Origin: JACPDH01 sp041671505
GTDB taxonomy: Bacteria > Acidobacteriota > Thermoanaerobaculia > Gp7-AA8
Direction: 5' to 3'
Assembly: GCA_041671505.1 (NCBI GenBank)
Contig: JBAZBK010000005.1
Coordinates: forward strand, 186,001-250,000
DNA length: 64,000 nt
The notes beneath the pieces are model-generated. The model had not been told where the DNA came from. It searched no databases and saw only the letters and a list, made by a program, of their open reading frames with translations. Both the position numbers and the translations under genes were made by a program. Below are positions 26,341-35,052 of the stretch, piece after piece (position 1 is the first letter of the stretch; each line of letters begins with the position of its first letter).

Positions 26341-26736
26341 GAATTGAGAATTGGGAATTGAGAATTGAGAGATCGCGGGGTGAGCGGGCCGCACTGCCCG
26401 GAGGACTTGTCATCCGGACGAGCCCGCACCGCGGGTGAGGAGGGATCTCGCAGGCTGGTACTGTCGAGGTCTTCAGCCTGCGAATTCCGCGCTCATTCAT
26501 CCTCTGTACCAGCCTGTGAGGTCCCTCCTTCCTCTCCCGCTTCGCGGGAGCGGTCGTCGGGACGACATGGGGTGCGGACAGCGCAGGAATTGAATCAGTC
26601 CCGCTCATCCACCATCTCTCAATTCTCAATTCTAAATTCTCAATTCGCCTGGCCTCACGGCCTAACCTCCGCCCCAAAACGAAAATGGCAGGCCTCCCGG
26701 CCTGCCATCTCTCAATTCTCAGTTCTGAATTCTCAA
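26341..26736. repeat. Composite heptad element, second copy of the long hairpin core
   Basis: A gene-free stretch between convergent genes. TTGAGAA-type arms lie at 26341-26377 and, inverted, at 26614-26646 and 26707-26736. The core at 26407-26461 / 26506-26568 is a second copy of the hairpin at 22664-22822 with the same GCTGGTAC and TCGTCGGGACGACA ends. Confidence 0.78.
26685..26708 (-). terminator. Intrinsic terminator of the radical SAM gene at 26750
   Basis: ATGGCAGGCC pairs with GGCCTGCCAT around a 4-base loop and on the minus strand is followed by TTTCGTTTT. It sits directly after a heptad arm. Confidence 0.8.
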
Positions 26737-26749
26737 TGCGCCGAAGCCG

Positions 26750-27544
26750 CTAAGGCGTCGGCGGAATTCTGACCTTTGCCTTCGTGCCCTTCGCGACGGC
26801 GGCGCGGAACGTCTCCACGTCGTCGAACTGCACCATCCGGAAGGCGCGATCGTTCGAGAACGACTTGTGGTCGCCGCGCAGCTCGGGACGCCAGTACTCG
26901 GGGAAGGCGCGCGATGGGAGATTCAGATGGATCTCGTCGGGTTTGATCGACTTGTAGAGCGGGACGAATTCAGCCGACTTGCGCGAGTTCGCGGGCAGCA
27001 GCATGGTCTGCAGCGAGAGCGAGCCCTTGAATTCGCTGCGGAAGCGTGTGATGCCCGCGACGAGCGATTCGACCGTCATTTCGACCGCGGGCCTGTTGAG
27101 CGCCGCCAGCATTTCGTCGTTCGAGGCGTCGAGCTTGCACGACACGTGATCTGCGAGCGCGAGTTCCTTCCGCACCTGCGGATCGGCGAGCATGCTCCCG
27201 TTCGTCAGTACGACGATCGGCTTCTTCGTGAGCTTGCGGACCGCGGCGATGACGTCGCCGAGATTCAGCGCGAGCGTCGGCTCTCCGTTTCCGGAGATCG
27301 TGATCACGTCCGCATCGCGCCAGTCGGCGGTGCGGAGGTCGGCGATCACCTTGTCGGTGGGAACATAGGTTCGCCGCTCCGCGCTGGTCACGTTGATCTT
27401 TCCCAGCTGGCAGTACGGACAGCGAAACGTGCAGATCGAATTGCAGAGCAAAAGGTCGACTCCGAGCGAGTTGCCGAAACGCCAGGAATAAACCGGGCCG
27501 TACACTGAGGAATCGGGAGGGTTGTAGACGGATTCTCCGCTCAT
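26750..27544 (-). CDS. Radical SAM protein with standard CX3CX2C motif
   Basis: The 264-aa protein starts at ATG 27544, which overlaps the upstream stop as ATGA; a longer frame to 27580 is not needed. The cluster motif is CTFRCPYC. GNGEPTL (residues about 95-101) is the SAM-binding GGE-like motif. VYGPVYSWRFGNSLGVD at the start resembles the wyosine/YfkAB-like radical SAM group in which an N-terminal strand precedes the cluster. It probably is a cytosolic 4Fe-4S enzyme; the substrate is unknown. It is translationally coupled to a second radical SAM gene, suggesting a two-step modification. Confidence 0.82.
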   Translation of the reverse strand: MSGESVYNPPDSSVYGPVYSWRFGNSLGVDLLLCNSICTFRCPYCQLGKINVTSAERRTYVPTDKVIADLRTADWRDADVITISGNGEPTLALNLGDVIAAVRKLTKKPIVVLTNGSMLADPQVRKELALADHVSCKLDASNDEMLAALNRPAVEMTVESLVAGITRFRSEFKGSLSLQTMLLPANSRKSAEFVPLYKSIKPDEIHLNLPSRAFPEYWRPELRGDHKSFSNDRAFRMVQFDDVETFRAAVAKGTKAKVRIPPTP

Positions 27545-28782
27545 GCAGTCGCGCTCCTTACAGACGGACGCTGCTTCCACGCGACGTAGGGTCGTGCGAG
27601 CTGGCGCAGCATCCTGTTCTTCATCGAATAGAGCCGGGTCGAGAAGCTCTGCTCGACCAGGTCAGCGGCTTCCTCGGGTTGAACCACGAGTGACACTTCG
27701 ATCGGCAGCACGCCGACGGGAATGCCGCCTCTCTTGCACGCTTCGTAGAGGTACGCAAAAACTTCCTTCATCGCCTCGGGCTCGGGCGGATTGACGTTCT
27801 CCATCTCGCTGCCGATCGTCGGGCGGAAGATGCAGACGGTCGGGAACGCCCCCGCGTTCACGATGCGGTCGATGCCGCGCTTGGACGCTTCCAGCGGCTC
27901 AATGCCGGCGATGATCTCGCCCGACACGCGTCCCTTGCCCAGCTTCTTCGACGTGTACTCCATCGCGTCGAAGAACGCCTTCTGCCCCATCGTCTTCTCC
28001 TTGCCGGGACAGAGCGACGCGAAGAACTCCGGATCCTCGAACTCGTAGCAGAAGGAGAAGTGATCGCAGCCGGCGTCGATGAGCTCGTCGTACTGGCTCC
28101 AGCGATGCTTCGGCATCGGCACGGCCTGCACCCCGATGAAGCCGCCGACGCGCTGGCGAACGGCGCTGACGTACGGCTTGCACTGCGTTAGGCCGTGCAT
28201 CTTCTCTTTGCTGTCGAGATCCTCGTAGTGATAGCCGGTGTTGAAGTGCGTGAACACCGAGCCCGACTCGTCACGCGCCGCGATCGCGGTCTCGACGACG
28301 TCGTCGACGCTCTTTCTCGACTCCTCGGCGACACCGACGTTCTTGCCCGTCGTGCAGAACTTGCAGGCGGCCGCCGGCGAGAGCGCCCAGTAGAGACAGC
28401 GGTTCGAGACGTAGATGCCGAGGTAATTGCCCTGGAGCACGCCGATGCGCGACATCTCGGTGCCCCCCTTCGTGAGGCGCGAATACCACTTCGGCTCCGG
28501 GGGGATCGTGACTTCGTACGAATCGTCGGTCCGCTCGTCGACCACGAAGAACTTCCCGTTCTCCTCGGTCATCAGTAGCGGAGATTTCGCGGCGAACGGC
28601 TCGAGAACCGGCACGTTCATCCAGATTTCCTTGCGCGTCGACGGGATCACGATCTCCAGGCCGGAACCGAGGCCCGCCCTGGTGCGCGCGATTCTCCGGC
28701 CGACCTCACCCGCGTGCGACGCCGGGTCGATTCTCATTCCGAGGCAGAACAACTCGATCTCAAGCTCAACGGGTCGCAGCAA
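27541..28782 (-). CDS. Radical SAM-like protein with atypical CX10CX2C cluster spacing
   Basis: The 413-aa protein starts at TTG 28782, decided by AAGGAGAG 6 bases upstream. The candidate cluster motif is CLYWALSPAAACKFC: the last two Cys have the usual CX2C spacing, but the first is ten residues away instead of three. NYLGIYVSNRC precedes it and GKNVGVAEES follows. Later segments (GFIGVQAVPMP, GCDHFSFCYEFEDPE, SGEIIAGIEPLEASK, FRPTIGSEM) fit the strands of a radical SAM barrel. I do not recognise the subfamily. The gene overlaps the next radical SAM gene by 4 bases. Confidence 0.65.
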   Translation of the reverse strand: MLRPVELEIELFCLGMRIDPASHAGEVGRRIARTRAGLGSGLEIVIPSTRKEIWMNVPVLEPFAAKSPLLMTEENGKFFVVDERTDDSYEVTIPPEPKWYSRLTKGGTEMSRIGVLQGNYLGIYVSNRCLYWALSPAAACKFCTTGKNVGVAEESRKSVDDVVETAIAARDESGSVFTHFNTGYHYEDLDSKEKMHGLTQCKPYVSAVRQRVGGFIGVQAVPMPKHRWSQYDELIDAGCDHFSFCYEFEDPEFFASLCPGKEKTMGQKAFFDAMEYTSKKLGKGRVSGEIIAGIEPLEASKRGIDRIVNAGAFPTVCIFRPTIGSEMENVNPPEPEAMKEVFAYLYEACKRGGIPVGVLPIEVSLVVQPEEAADLVEQSFSTRLYSMKNRMLRQLARPYVAWKQRPSVRSATA

Positions 28783-28934
28783 TCCGCTCTCCTTCAGTCT
28801 GTTGTGACCGGGGGTCCGGACGGGGCCGCGGGCCGGAAACAGGGCACCCTGAGCGCCGACGCAGCGAACCTCCTCGTGTCACCACCATAGTCGCGGACGC
28901 GCCGTCGACCGGGGGTGACTCATCGTACCTCGCG

Positions 28935-28950
28935 GTGTGACGAATCACAC
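28935..28950. promoter_or_regulatory. 16-bp palindrome GTGTGACGAATCACAC, CRP/FNR-type
   Basis: The arms GTGTGA and TCACAC are perfect around CGAA. The half-site matches CRP-like TGTGA but with a 4-base spacer as in FNR sites. It lies 64 bases upstream of ATG 29014. Confidence 0.55.
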
Positions 28951-29013
28951 AAAGACATGTCCGCGCCCGGCCCAGACTTCATAAAGACTTGAGCTCCGAG
29001 CGAGGAGAGACGC

Positions 29014-29421
29014 ATGAGCAGCCAACTCAACGATAACGGACCGCGACGGATTCACCGGGCAGACGCGATCGCGAGCCTGCGATCGGCGCTCCTGCAGCTG
29101 ACCGACGACCAGCGGTCGATGTGCCAGGTGGCCGCCGAACGTGGAATCTTCTGCCATGGATTCCGGCAACTCACCGACGACGAGCTGCGCCAGCGTTACG
29201 ACTGGCTCGTCAGCCGCTACCCGACCGCAACCCGCGCCGAGCTCGAGAGCATGGCGAACCTCTGGCAGATCTCGCGCCAGGTCCTCGAAGGCGTGCCCCT
29301 GGCCTGCGACGCGCAGAAGCTCGAACACGACACCTGCAACGGATGGGACGACTTCACGAACGAGCAGCTCGAGGGCTACCACCGCGAGATCGTCGGCGAG
29401 AGCGTGATCGTCGTGGCTTGA
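29014..29421 (+). CDS. Conserved-looking Cys-containing orphan protein
   Basis: The 135-aa soluble protein starts at ATG 29014 behind GAGGAGAG. It is mostly helical: LRSALLQLTDDQRSMC, then ERGIFCHGFRQLTDDELRQRY, then LEHDTCNGWDDFTNEQ. Four Cys and two His (MCQVAAERGIFCHGF, ACDAQKLEHDTCNGW) form two clusters that could bind a metal or iron-sulfur cluster. I do not recognise the family and no signal peptide is present. The palindrome at 28935-28950 implies control by a CRP/FNR-type regulator. An acidic, cytosolic redox or metal-responsive role is possible. Confidence 0.62.
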   Translation: MSSQLNDNGPRRIHRADAIASLRSALLQLTDDQRSMCQVAAERGIFCHGFRQLTDDELRQRYDWLVSRYPTATRAELESMANLWQISRQVLEGVPLACDAQKLEHDTCNGWDDFTNEQLEGYHREIVGESVIVVA

Positions 29422-29643
29422 GGCAGGCGAGAGGCGAAGGGCGAGAGGCGATCAGCAGGCGAAGAACCATGTGGAGTCCGAAAGCGAAGCTTTCGCCATT
29501 CCTTGCGGAAGCGACAGCTTCCGCGCCGTCTGGTGGCGTCTTAGCCGAAGCTTCGCTTCGGCAAGGAAGAGCGAAAGCTTCGCTTTCGCACTCCACATCA
29601 CCCGTGCCTGCTCATCGCCTCTCGCCTCTCGCCTTTCGCCTCA
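29422..29643. repeat. Heptad element, GGCGAGA family, with hairpin core
   Basis: The left arm (29422-29460) abuts the stop at 29419-29421 and ends GCAGGC; the inverse arm (29606-29643) abuts the TonB-receptor stop. The core (29470-29598) begins TGTGGAGT and ends ACTCCACA, with GCGAAGCTTTCG and GCGAAAGCTTCGC stems inside. It lies between convergent genes. Confidence 0.8.
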
Positions 29644-31608
29644 CCTGCTGTAACTGATCCTCACTCCATACTCGCGCGTCGTGTCGGGGTACGGGGCGTG
29701 GTAGTTGTCGTATGGCTGGAGGAACTGGAAGTCCTCGCCGAGTGCGTCGTAGACGCCGACGCCGACCGTTAGGCCTTCGAGGAAGAGGTCAGGCGAGTAT
29801 AGAAAGACGTTGAGCAGCGTCGCGCTGTCAAACTTCTCGAGCACCTGGTTCCCTTCGGCATCGCCGTGACCGTAACCGTAGCGCGAGCCGTAGTACACGA
29901 TGGAGGGGCTCAGTCGCAGGCGGGTTCCAAGCTTCATGTTCGCTGCGACGGTGAACTTGCTCTGCGGGAAGGCCAGCAGCGCGCTGTCGTCGCCCGGAAC
30001 GGCGTACGAGACGACCTCGTTATTGCTCGCCTCGTAGTACGAATACCCCGCGTTGAGAGATCCCCATCCCTGCCGGAACCGCATCTCGAGCTCGATTCCC
30101 CTCGTCCCCGTGTCGCCTTCGTTCGCGTAACCCTCGGTGTCGGTCTCGCTGTCGAAGAAGTAGACGATCGGCTTCTCGATCGTGGTGTCGAACACGTTCG
30201 CGGTGACGAACAGATCGGGCCGGATCTGGTAGCCCGTTTCGAACTCGTACGCCGTCGTCTCTTCCGGCTCGATGTCGCTTCCGAGCCGGATGTTCTCGAT
30301 CGCCGGGGTCCTGAACGCGCGGCTCGCGAGCAGCTTCACGTGGAAGCGCCCCATGACGCGGGTGAAACCGATGCGCGGCACGACCTGGCTGCCGAACTCG
30401 CTGTGGTCCTCGAAGCGCACACCGAGCGTCAGATTTCCAAGCCCCGTTTTGAGCATCCCCTGCGCGAACGCCGAGATGTTGTCGTAGGTGATCTCCCGCT
30501 TCCCGTTAGGGAAATACTGCCCGGGGTCTGTCTGAGGGTCCGTCGTGGCGCGGTCCTCGTAGTACTCGAGACCGCCGACGATCGAGGTCGTGTCGGAGGG
30601 ATCCCAGTTCACCGTGACGTTGCCCGTCAGCCGCTCGACATCCTTCTGGTAGTAGAACGAATCGTTCGACTCCTTCCACGGCTCCTGCTTCTTGTAGTTC
30701 ACGCGGGGGGTGATGGATAGCCCCGGACGCGCGAGGTATACCGCCGTGGCCTCGAAGAAGGTCGAGTTGAAATCGACGCTTGTCGCCCCGGGGAGGTTTT
30801 CGCCGAACTCGTCACGCTGCGTCGTCCCGTAGTCGTCGACGATCAGCCGCGCCTTGTAGTTCTTCCAGGTCGCGAGCAGGTTCAGGTAGGTGTCGTTCAA
30901 CTCCGAGTTGTCGGCCATGTCGTACGAATCGCCGAGGAAATCGGTGAACGTCCCGTCGCTGCGATTGCCGTCGGCGAGCGAGCCGTGAAGGGTGAAGCTC
31001 CCCGCGCCGACGTTCGCGCCGTACGACACGTCTCCGCGAACGCGCGCGGTGGCATCGGACATCGCTCCGGCCGAGAAGGCGCCCGCGAAACCGCGAAGCT
31101 CTTCCGCTCCCTTCGTGATGATGTTGATCACCGCCAGCTCCGCGTTGCCTCCGTAGATCGCCGAACCGGGCCCGCGAATGATCTCGATCTTCGAGATCTG
31201 GCTCACGGGCAGGCGGTTTCCGAACTGGAGTGTCGAGTAGAGCGGCTCGTTCATCTCCTGCCCGTCCAGGAGCATCAGGATCTTGCCCTCGTGTCCCCAG
31301 CTCCCGCGAACTCCAAGTCCGACGACGCCCTGCACGTCCACGCCGAAGTCGAACCCCGGCACCAGCCGCAGGATGTCGATCAGGTCGCGCGCTCCCGACG
31401 CCGCGATTTCCTCGGAGGTCACCAGCGTGACGATTCCGGGCGCCTCGCGCGCCGTCGTTCCGGTCTTCGATGCGATCGTGAGCTCCATCGCGAGGAGCTC
31501 TTCCAGCGTCGCCTCGGACGGGTCACGCTCCTCGCCCCTCGCAGCGGGCGATGGCACAAGCGCCGCAATCGCCATGAGAACCACCACGCAGACTCGCAGC
31601 TCGTGCAT
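29641..31608 (-). CDS. TonB-dependent outer-membrane receptor
   Basis: The 655-aa receptor has a signal peptide (about 1-25) and a plug domain (about 45-165) with PGIVTLVTSEEIAASGARD, DILRLVPGFD, GKILMLLDGQEMNEP and IEIIRGPGSAIYGGNAELAVIN. A 22-strand-type barrel follows, to the end TREYGVRISYSR. It resembles colicin-I/vitamin B12-type receptors with a short barrel. It imports iron chelates, cobalamin or another scarce ligand using TonB energy. No TonB, ExbB or ABC genes lie nearby, so the ligand is not identified. Confidence 0.92.
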   Translation of the reverse strand: MHELRVCVVVLMAIAALVPSPAARGEERDPSEATLEELLAMELTIASKTGTTAREAPGIVTLVTSEEIAASGARDLIDILRLVPGFDFGVDVQGVVGLGVRGSWGHEGKILMLLDGQEMNEPLYSTLQFGNRLPVSQISKIEIIRGPGSAIYGGNAELAVINIITKGAEELRGFAGAFSAGAMSDATARVRGDVSYGANVGAGSFTLHGSLADGNRSDGTFTDFLGDSYDMADNSELNDTYLNLLATWKNYKARLIVDDYGTTQRDEFGENLPGATSVDFNSTFFEATAVYLARPGLSITPRVNYKKQEPWKESNDSFYYQKDVERLTGNVTVNWDPSDTTSIVGGLEYYEDRATTDPQTDPGQYFPNGKREITYDNISAFAQGMLKTGLGNLTLGVRFEDHSEFGSQVVPRIGFTRVMGRFHVKLLASRAFRTPAIENIRLGSDIEPEETTAYEFETGYQIRPDLFVTANVFDTTIEKPIVYFFDSETDTEGYANEGDTGTRGIELEMRFRQGWGSLNAGYSYYEASNNEVVSYAVPGDDSALLAFPQSKFTVAANMKLGTRLRLSPSIVYYGSRYGYGHGDAEGNQVLEKFDSATLLNVFLYSPDLFLEGLTVGVGVYDALGEDFQFLQPYDNYHAPYPDTTREYGVRISYSR

Positions 31609-31695
31609 GCGGAGACCTCCCTGGGGGACTGATCTGTTTCGGAATGTGCCGAGTCTACGCCCGGGTCATGGCGTTGGCAACGCGCCGAACGGCGG

Positions 31696-31935
31696 TCAAC
31701 TCGGCTGGCCGATGCGGTTGATGCAACCGCAGATCTCGCCGGACGCGGGGCGGCAGCGGACGATCACGCTGTGCTTCGCGCGAAGGTGGCCGCAGGTGAT
31801 GCAGTCGTCCGACATCGACGGCGCGAAGCGCTCGCAACCGCACGGATACTCTTCGGACGGATAGACGATCACCTCTTCGCACGTGTGCCGAAGCTTGTGG
31901 TCGGTGTCGGGATGTCCGCACTGGCAAGACGCCAT
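31696..31935 (-). CDS. Small Cys-rich, probably zinc-binding protein
   Basis: The 79-aa form starts at ATG 31935. There are CX1C, CX1C and CX2C pairs (SCQCGHPDTDH, YPCGCERF, DCITCGHLRAKH, ICGCINRIG), each near a His. This looks like two similar treble-clef or zinc-ribbon knuckles of about 38 aa, arranged as a tandem duplication (CGHPDTDHKLRHTC against CGHLRAKHSVIVRC). A TAATAT box ends 7 bases before the ATG and no ribosome binding site is visible, suggesting a leaderless mRNA. An in-frame start at 31992 is also possible. Function unknown. Confidence 0.6.
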   Translation of the reverse strand: MASCQCGHPDTDHKLRHTCEEVIVYPSEEYPCGCERFAPSMSDDCITCGHLRAKHSVIVRCRPASGEICGCINRIGQPS

Positions 31936-31942
31936 CAGCCCG

Positions 31943-31948
31943 ATATTA
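31943..31948 (-). promoter_or_regulatory. Possible leaderless promoter -10 box
   Basis: TAATAT on the minus strand lies 7 bases before ATG 31935, which would put transcription start at or next to the A of the start codon. No good -35 box is seen. Confidence 0.4.
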
Positions 31949-32100
31949 CACGATCGGCGATCGACTGCGTTTGCCGCGATCGGAAGCGCCACCGAGTGAT
32001 GCCGGTCATATCATCGGGGCGGGCAGTTCGCTAAGGTCGGCTCGAATCGATCTGGCGCCTCCTTCCCGCCGGGAAGCGGCGGGCGCCAGCCGGAGTGTTT

Positions 32101-34818
32101 ATGACTGAAATCGAGAAAACGGCGCCAGTGGTGCCGAACGGAATCAACCCGACGCAATGGTCGTGGGACGTCGTCCTCCGCACCGGCTCGACGATGCACA
32201 TCCGCGCGGTCCGGCCGAACGACGCGAACGGCATCCTCGAGCTCTTCCGTGGGCTCTCCCCCGCGGCGATCAAGTCGCGGTTCTTCGACATGCGCTCGCC
32301 CGAGGACGCGCTCCTCGCGTCGCCGGCCGTGGTCGACTACGACGACATCTTCGGCATCGTCGGCGAAATGGGAGGGCGGATCGTCGCCGTCGCGCACTGG
32401 TATCGCGGGCGCAAGTACCGCAGCAACGCCGAAGCAGCGTTCGCCGTCTCCGAGGAAATGCGCGGCTGCGGCGTCGGAACCCGCCTCCTCGAGTGCCTTG
32501 CCGAGGTGGCGCGCTCTTCGGGAATCACCGCGTTCACCGCGGAGGTGATGGAGTCGAACCGCCCGATGATGGATGTCTTCCTCGACTCCGGCTTCGCCGT
32601 CGAGAAGCACACGGTGCAGGGAACGGTCGGCGTGAAGTTTTCGCTGGAGGAGACCGACCACTTCGAAGAGAAGGCGGCGGAGCGCGACCAGAAGGCGGCG
32701 TTCGCGTCGATGAAGTCGATCTTCGAGCCGAAGTCGATCGCCGTCGTCGGCGCGAGCACGCGCCGCGGGCAGCTCGGTGCCGAAGTGTTTCATAACCTGA
32801 TCACAGGGGGATTCAAAGGGCGCCTCTACCCGGTGAATCCTGTCGCCGAGACGGTCGAATACGTCCCCTGCTTCGCGCGAGTCAGCGACATCCCCGGCCC
32901 CGTCGATCTCGCGATCGTCGTCGTTCCCGCCGAGCGCGTCACCGACGTGGTGGCGGAGTGCGTGGAGAAGGGGGTCCGCGCCATCGTGATGATCACCGCC
33001 GGCTTCGGCGAGACGGGTCCCGCCGGGAAGCGTCGGGAAGAAGCGCTGGTCGCCCAGGTTCGCGCTGCCGGAATCCGGATGGTTGGGCCGAACTGCATGG
33101 GCGTACTCAACACGAATCCCGCGGTGAGCATGCTCGGAACCTTCTCGTCGGTCTTTCCCATGCCCGGGAACATCGCGATGTCGACACAGAGCGGCGCGCT
33201 CGGGCTCGCGATCCTCGACTACGCGCGCCAGATCGGCGTCGGTTTCTCGACCTTCGTCTCGGTCGGGAACAAGGCCGACGTCTCGGGCAACGACCTGATC
33301 CAGTACTGGGCCGAGGATCCGAGAACCCAGGTGATGCTCCTCTACCTCGAGAGCTTCGGTAACCCGAACAAGTTCGGGCGAATCGCGCGCCGCGTCGCGC
33401 ACAAGAAGCCGATCATCGCGGTGAAATCGGGACGCTCCCAGTCGGGCGCGCGCGCGGCCTCGTCGCACACCGGAGCGCTCGCGACGAGCGACGCGATCGT
33501 GAACGATCTCTTCCGCCAGGCCGGGATCATCCGCACGAACACGCTCGAGGAGATGTTCGACGTCGCACAGCTTCTCGCGATGCAGCCGCTCCCGCCGGGC
33601 AAGAGGCTCGGTATCGTCACGAACGCGGGCGGCCCTGCGATCCTCGCGGCCGATGCGGCGGAGGCGGGCGGGCTCAGGCTCGCGATGCTCAGCGAGGAGA
33701 CCACTTCGACGCTCCGCGCAATGCTCCCCGTCGCGGCGAGCGTCGCCAACCCTGTCGACATGATCGCCTCGGCGACCGCCGAACAGTACGAGCGCGCGAT
33801 CGAGCTGCTTCTCGCCGACGACGGCGTCGACGCGGTCATGGTCATCTACATCCCGGTCATGCCGGAGCACGCCGAGGGCGTCGCGTCGGTCATCCGGAAC
33901 GCGACCAGCACGAGCAGGCCGATCGCCAAGACGATCGTTGCGAACTTCATGGGTGCGCAGGAGTGGCGCGGAAAGCTCAACCCGGTGCCTTCCTTCCCTT
34001 TCCCGGAACGCGCAGCCTCGGCGCTCGCCACCGCGAGCCGCTACGCCGAATGGCGGAGGAAACCGATCGGCATCGCACCGGAGTTCGCCGACATCGACCG
34101 CGACGCGCTCCGCGCCATCGTCGACCGGGAGCTCGAGCGCGGCGGAGGATGGCTCGAGCCGGCCGAGTCCGACGCGATGCTTCGCGCCGTCGGCCTCTCT
34201 CTCGTCCAGACGCGTGTCGCTGCCGACGCCGAGGAGGCGATGCAGATCGCGCGGGAGATCGGCTACCCCGTCGTGCTCAAAGCCTCGGGGCCTAACATCC
34301 TACACAAGTCGGACGTCGGAGGGGTCAAGCTCAACCTGAGCGATCCGTGGGCCGTTCGCGCCGCCGCGGAGGAGCTCAAGACGAAGTTCGGCGAGGAGCT
34401 CACCGGCATCGTCGTGCAGGCGATGATCACCTCGGGCCCCGAGGTGATGATCGGCGCGGTGCGCGACCCGACGTTCGGCCACCTGCTGATGTACGGAGCG
34501 GGAGGCACGCTCGTCGAGCTCCTGAAAGACGTCGCGTTCAGGATTCACCCCGTCACCGACGTCGACGTCGCCGACATGCTCGAAGAAGTGAAGACTACGC
34601 GCCTGCTGCACGGATATCGTGGGAGCGCTCCCGCGGACGCCGCGGCAGTGCAGGACGCGATCCTTCGCGTCTCGACACTGATCGAGCTCTGTCCAGAGAT
34701 CGAGGAGCTCGACATCAATCCGCTCAAGGTTCTCGAAAAGGGAGCGATCGCCGTCGACTTCCGCGTCCGCGTCGAGAAGCCGCAGCCGAAGAAGGCGACA
34801 CGGAGGATTTCGTACTAG
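32101..34818 (+). CDS. Pat-type protein lysine acetyltransferase: GNAT domain plus NDP-forming acyl-CoA synthetase domains
   Basis: The 905-aa protein starts at ATG 32101 (GGAG 5 bases upstream; a GTG at 32095 is less good). A GNAT domain (about 28-185, with SEEMRGCGVGTRLLE as the acetyl-CoA loop) comes first. The CoA-binding domain follows (about 205-335, SIAVVGASTRRGQLG), then the succinyl-CoA-ligase-like part with SSHTGALA (His near 455), and an ATP-grasp domain (about 690-890, YPVVLKASGPNILHKSD). E. coli PatZ has the GNAT domain at the C-terminus; here it is N-terminal. Such proteins acetylate lysines, often on acetyl-CoA synthetase. Confidence 0.88.
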   Translation: MTEIEKTAPVVPNGINPTQWSWDVVLRTGSTMHIRAVRPNDANGILELFRGLSPAAIKSRFFDMRSPEDALLASPAVVDYDDIFGIVGEMGGRIVAVAHWYRGRKYRSNAEAAFAVSEEMRGCGVGTRLLECLAEVARSSGITAFTAEVMESNRPMMDVFLDSGFAVEKHTVQGTVGVKFSLEETDHFEEKAAERDQKAAFASMKSIFEPKSIAVVGASTRRGQLGAEVFHNLITGGFKGRLYPVNPVAETVEYVPCFARVSDIPGPVDLAIVVVPAERVTDVVAECVEKGVRAIVMITAGFGETGPAGKRREEALVAQVRAAGIRMVGPNCMGVLNTNPAVSMLGTFSSVFPMPGNIAMSTQSGALGLAILDYARQIGVGFSTFVSVGNKADVSGNDLIQYWAEDPRTQVMLLYLESFGNPNKFGRIARRVAHKKPIIAVKSGRSQSGARAASSHTGALATSDAIVNDLFRQAGIIRTNTLEEMFDVAQLLAMQPLPPGKRLGIVTNAGGPAILAADAAEAGGLRLAMLSEETTSTLRAMLPVAASVANPVDMIASATAEQYERAIELLLADDGVDAVMVIYIPVMPEHAEGVASVIRNATSTSRPIAKTIVANFMGAQEWRGKLNPVPSFPFPERAASALATASRYAEWRRKPIGIAPEFADIDRDALRAIVDRELERGGGWLEPAESDAMLRAVGLSLVQTRVAADAEEAMQIAREIGYPVVLKASGPNILHKSDVGGVKLNLSDPWAVRAAAEELKTKFGEELTGIVVQAMITSGPEVMIGAVRDPTFGHLLMYGAGGTLVELLKDVAFRIHPVTDVDVADMLEEVKTTRLLHGYRGSAPADAAAVQDAILRVSTLIELCPEIEELDINPLKVLEKGAIAVDFRVRVEKPQPKKATRRISY

Positions 34819-35052
34819 AGGCAGCGCGAGAGGCGAGAGGCGAAAGGCGATGAGCAGGCAGTGCTGAGTGCGCTCCGCGCCGCTTCATGTGGCGCAGGCA
34901 CTCTTGCCTGCGCGCCGCCGAAGGCGGCCGTGAGATCGCAACCCCGCTCCATGCGGCGCTTCGCGCCGCGCGCAGACAGGAGTGTCTGCGCCACATGCCT
35001 CCAGGTCGTCACCCGAAACACGGATCCTGCCTGCTCATCGCCTATCGCCTCA
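34819..35052. repeat. Heptad element, GGCGAGA family, with a nested 27-bp-type core
   Basis: Arms at 34819-34859 and 35028-35052 start at the stop codons of two convergent genes; TAG of the DinB gene (35042-35044) is inside an arm. The core pairs 34886-34915 with 34966-34997 (GTGGCGCAG... against CTGCGCCACAT). Its right side shares 27 bases with the element at 62248-62276. Confidence 0.8.

Noticed and set aside
34886..34998. Open frames with WRRHSCL-like peptides in the spacer
   Set aside because: They are translations of the repeat core, present again at 62122-62276; no start signals.
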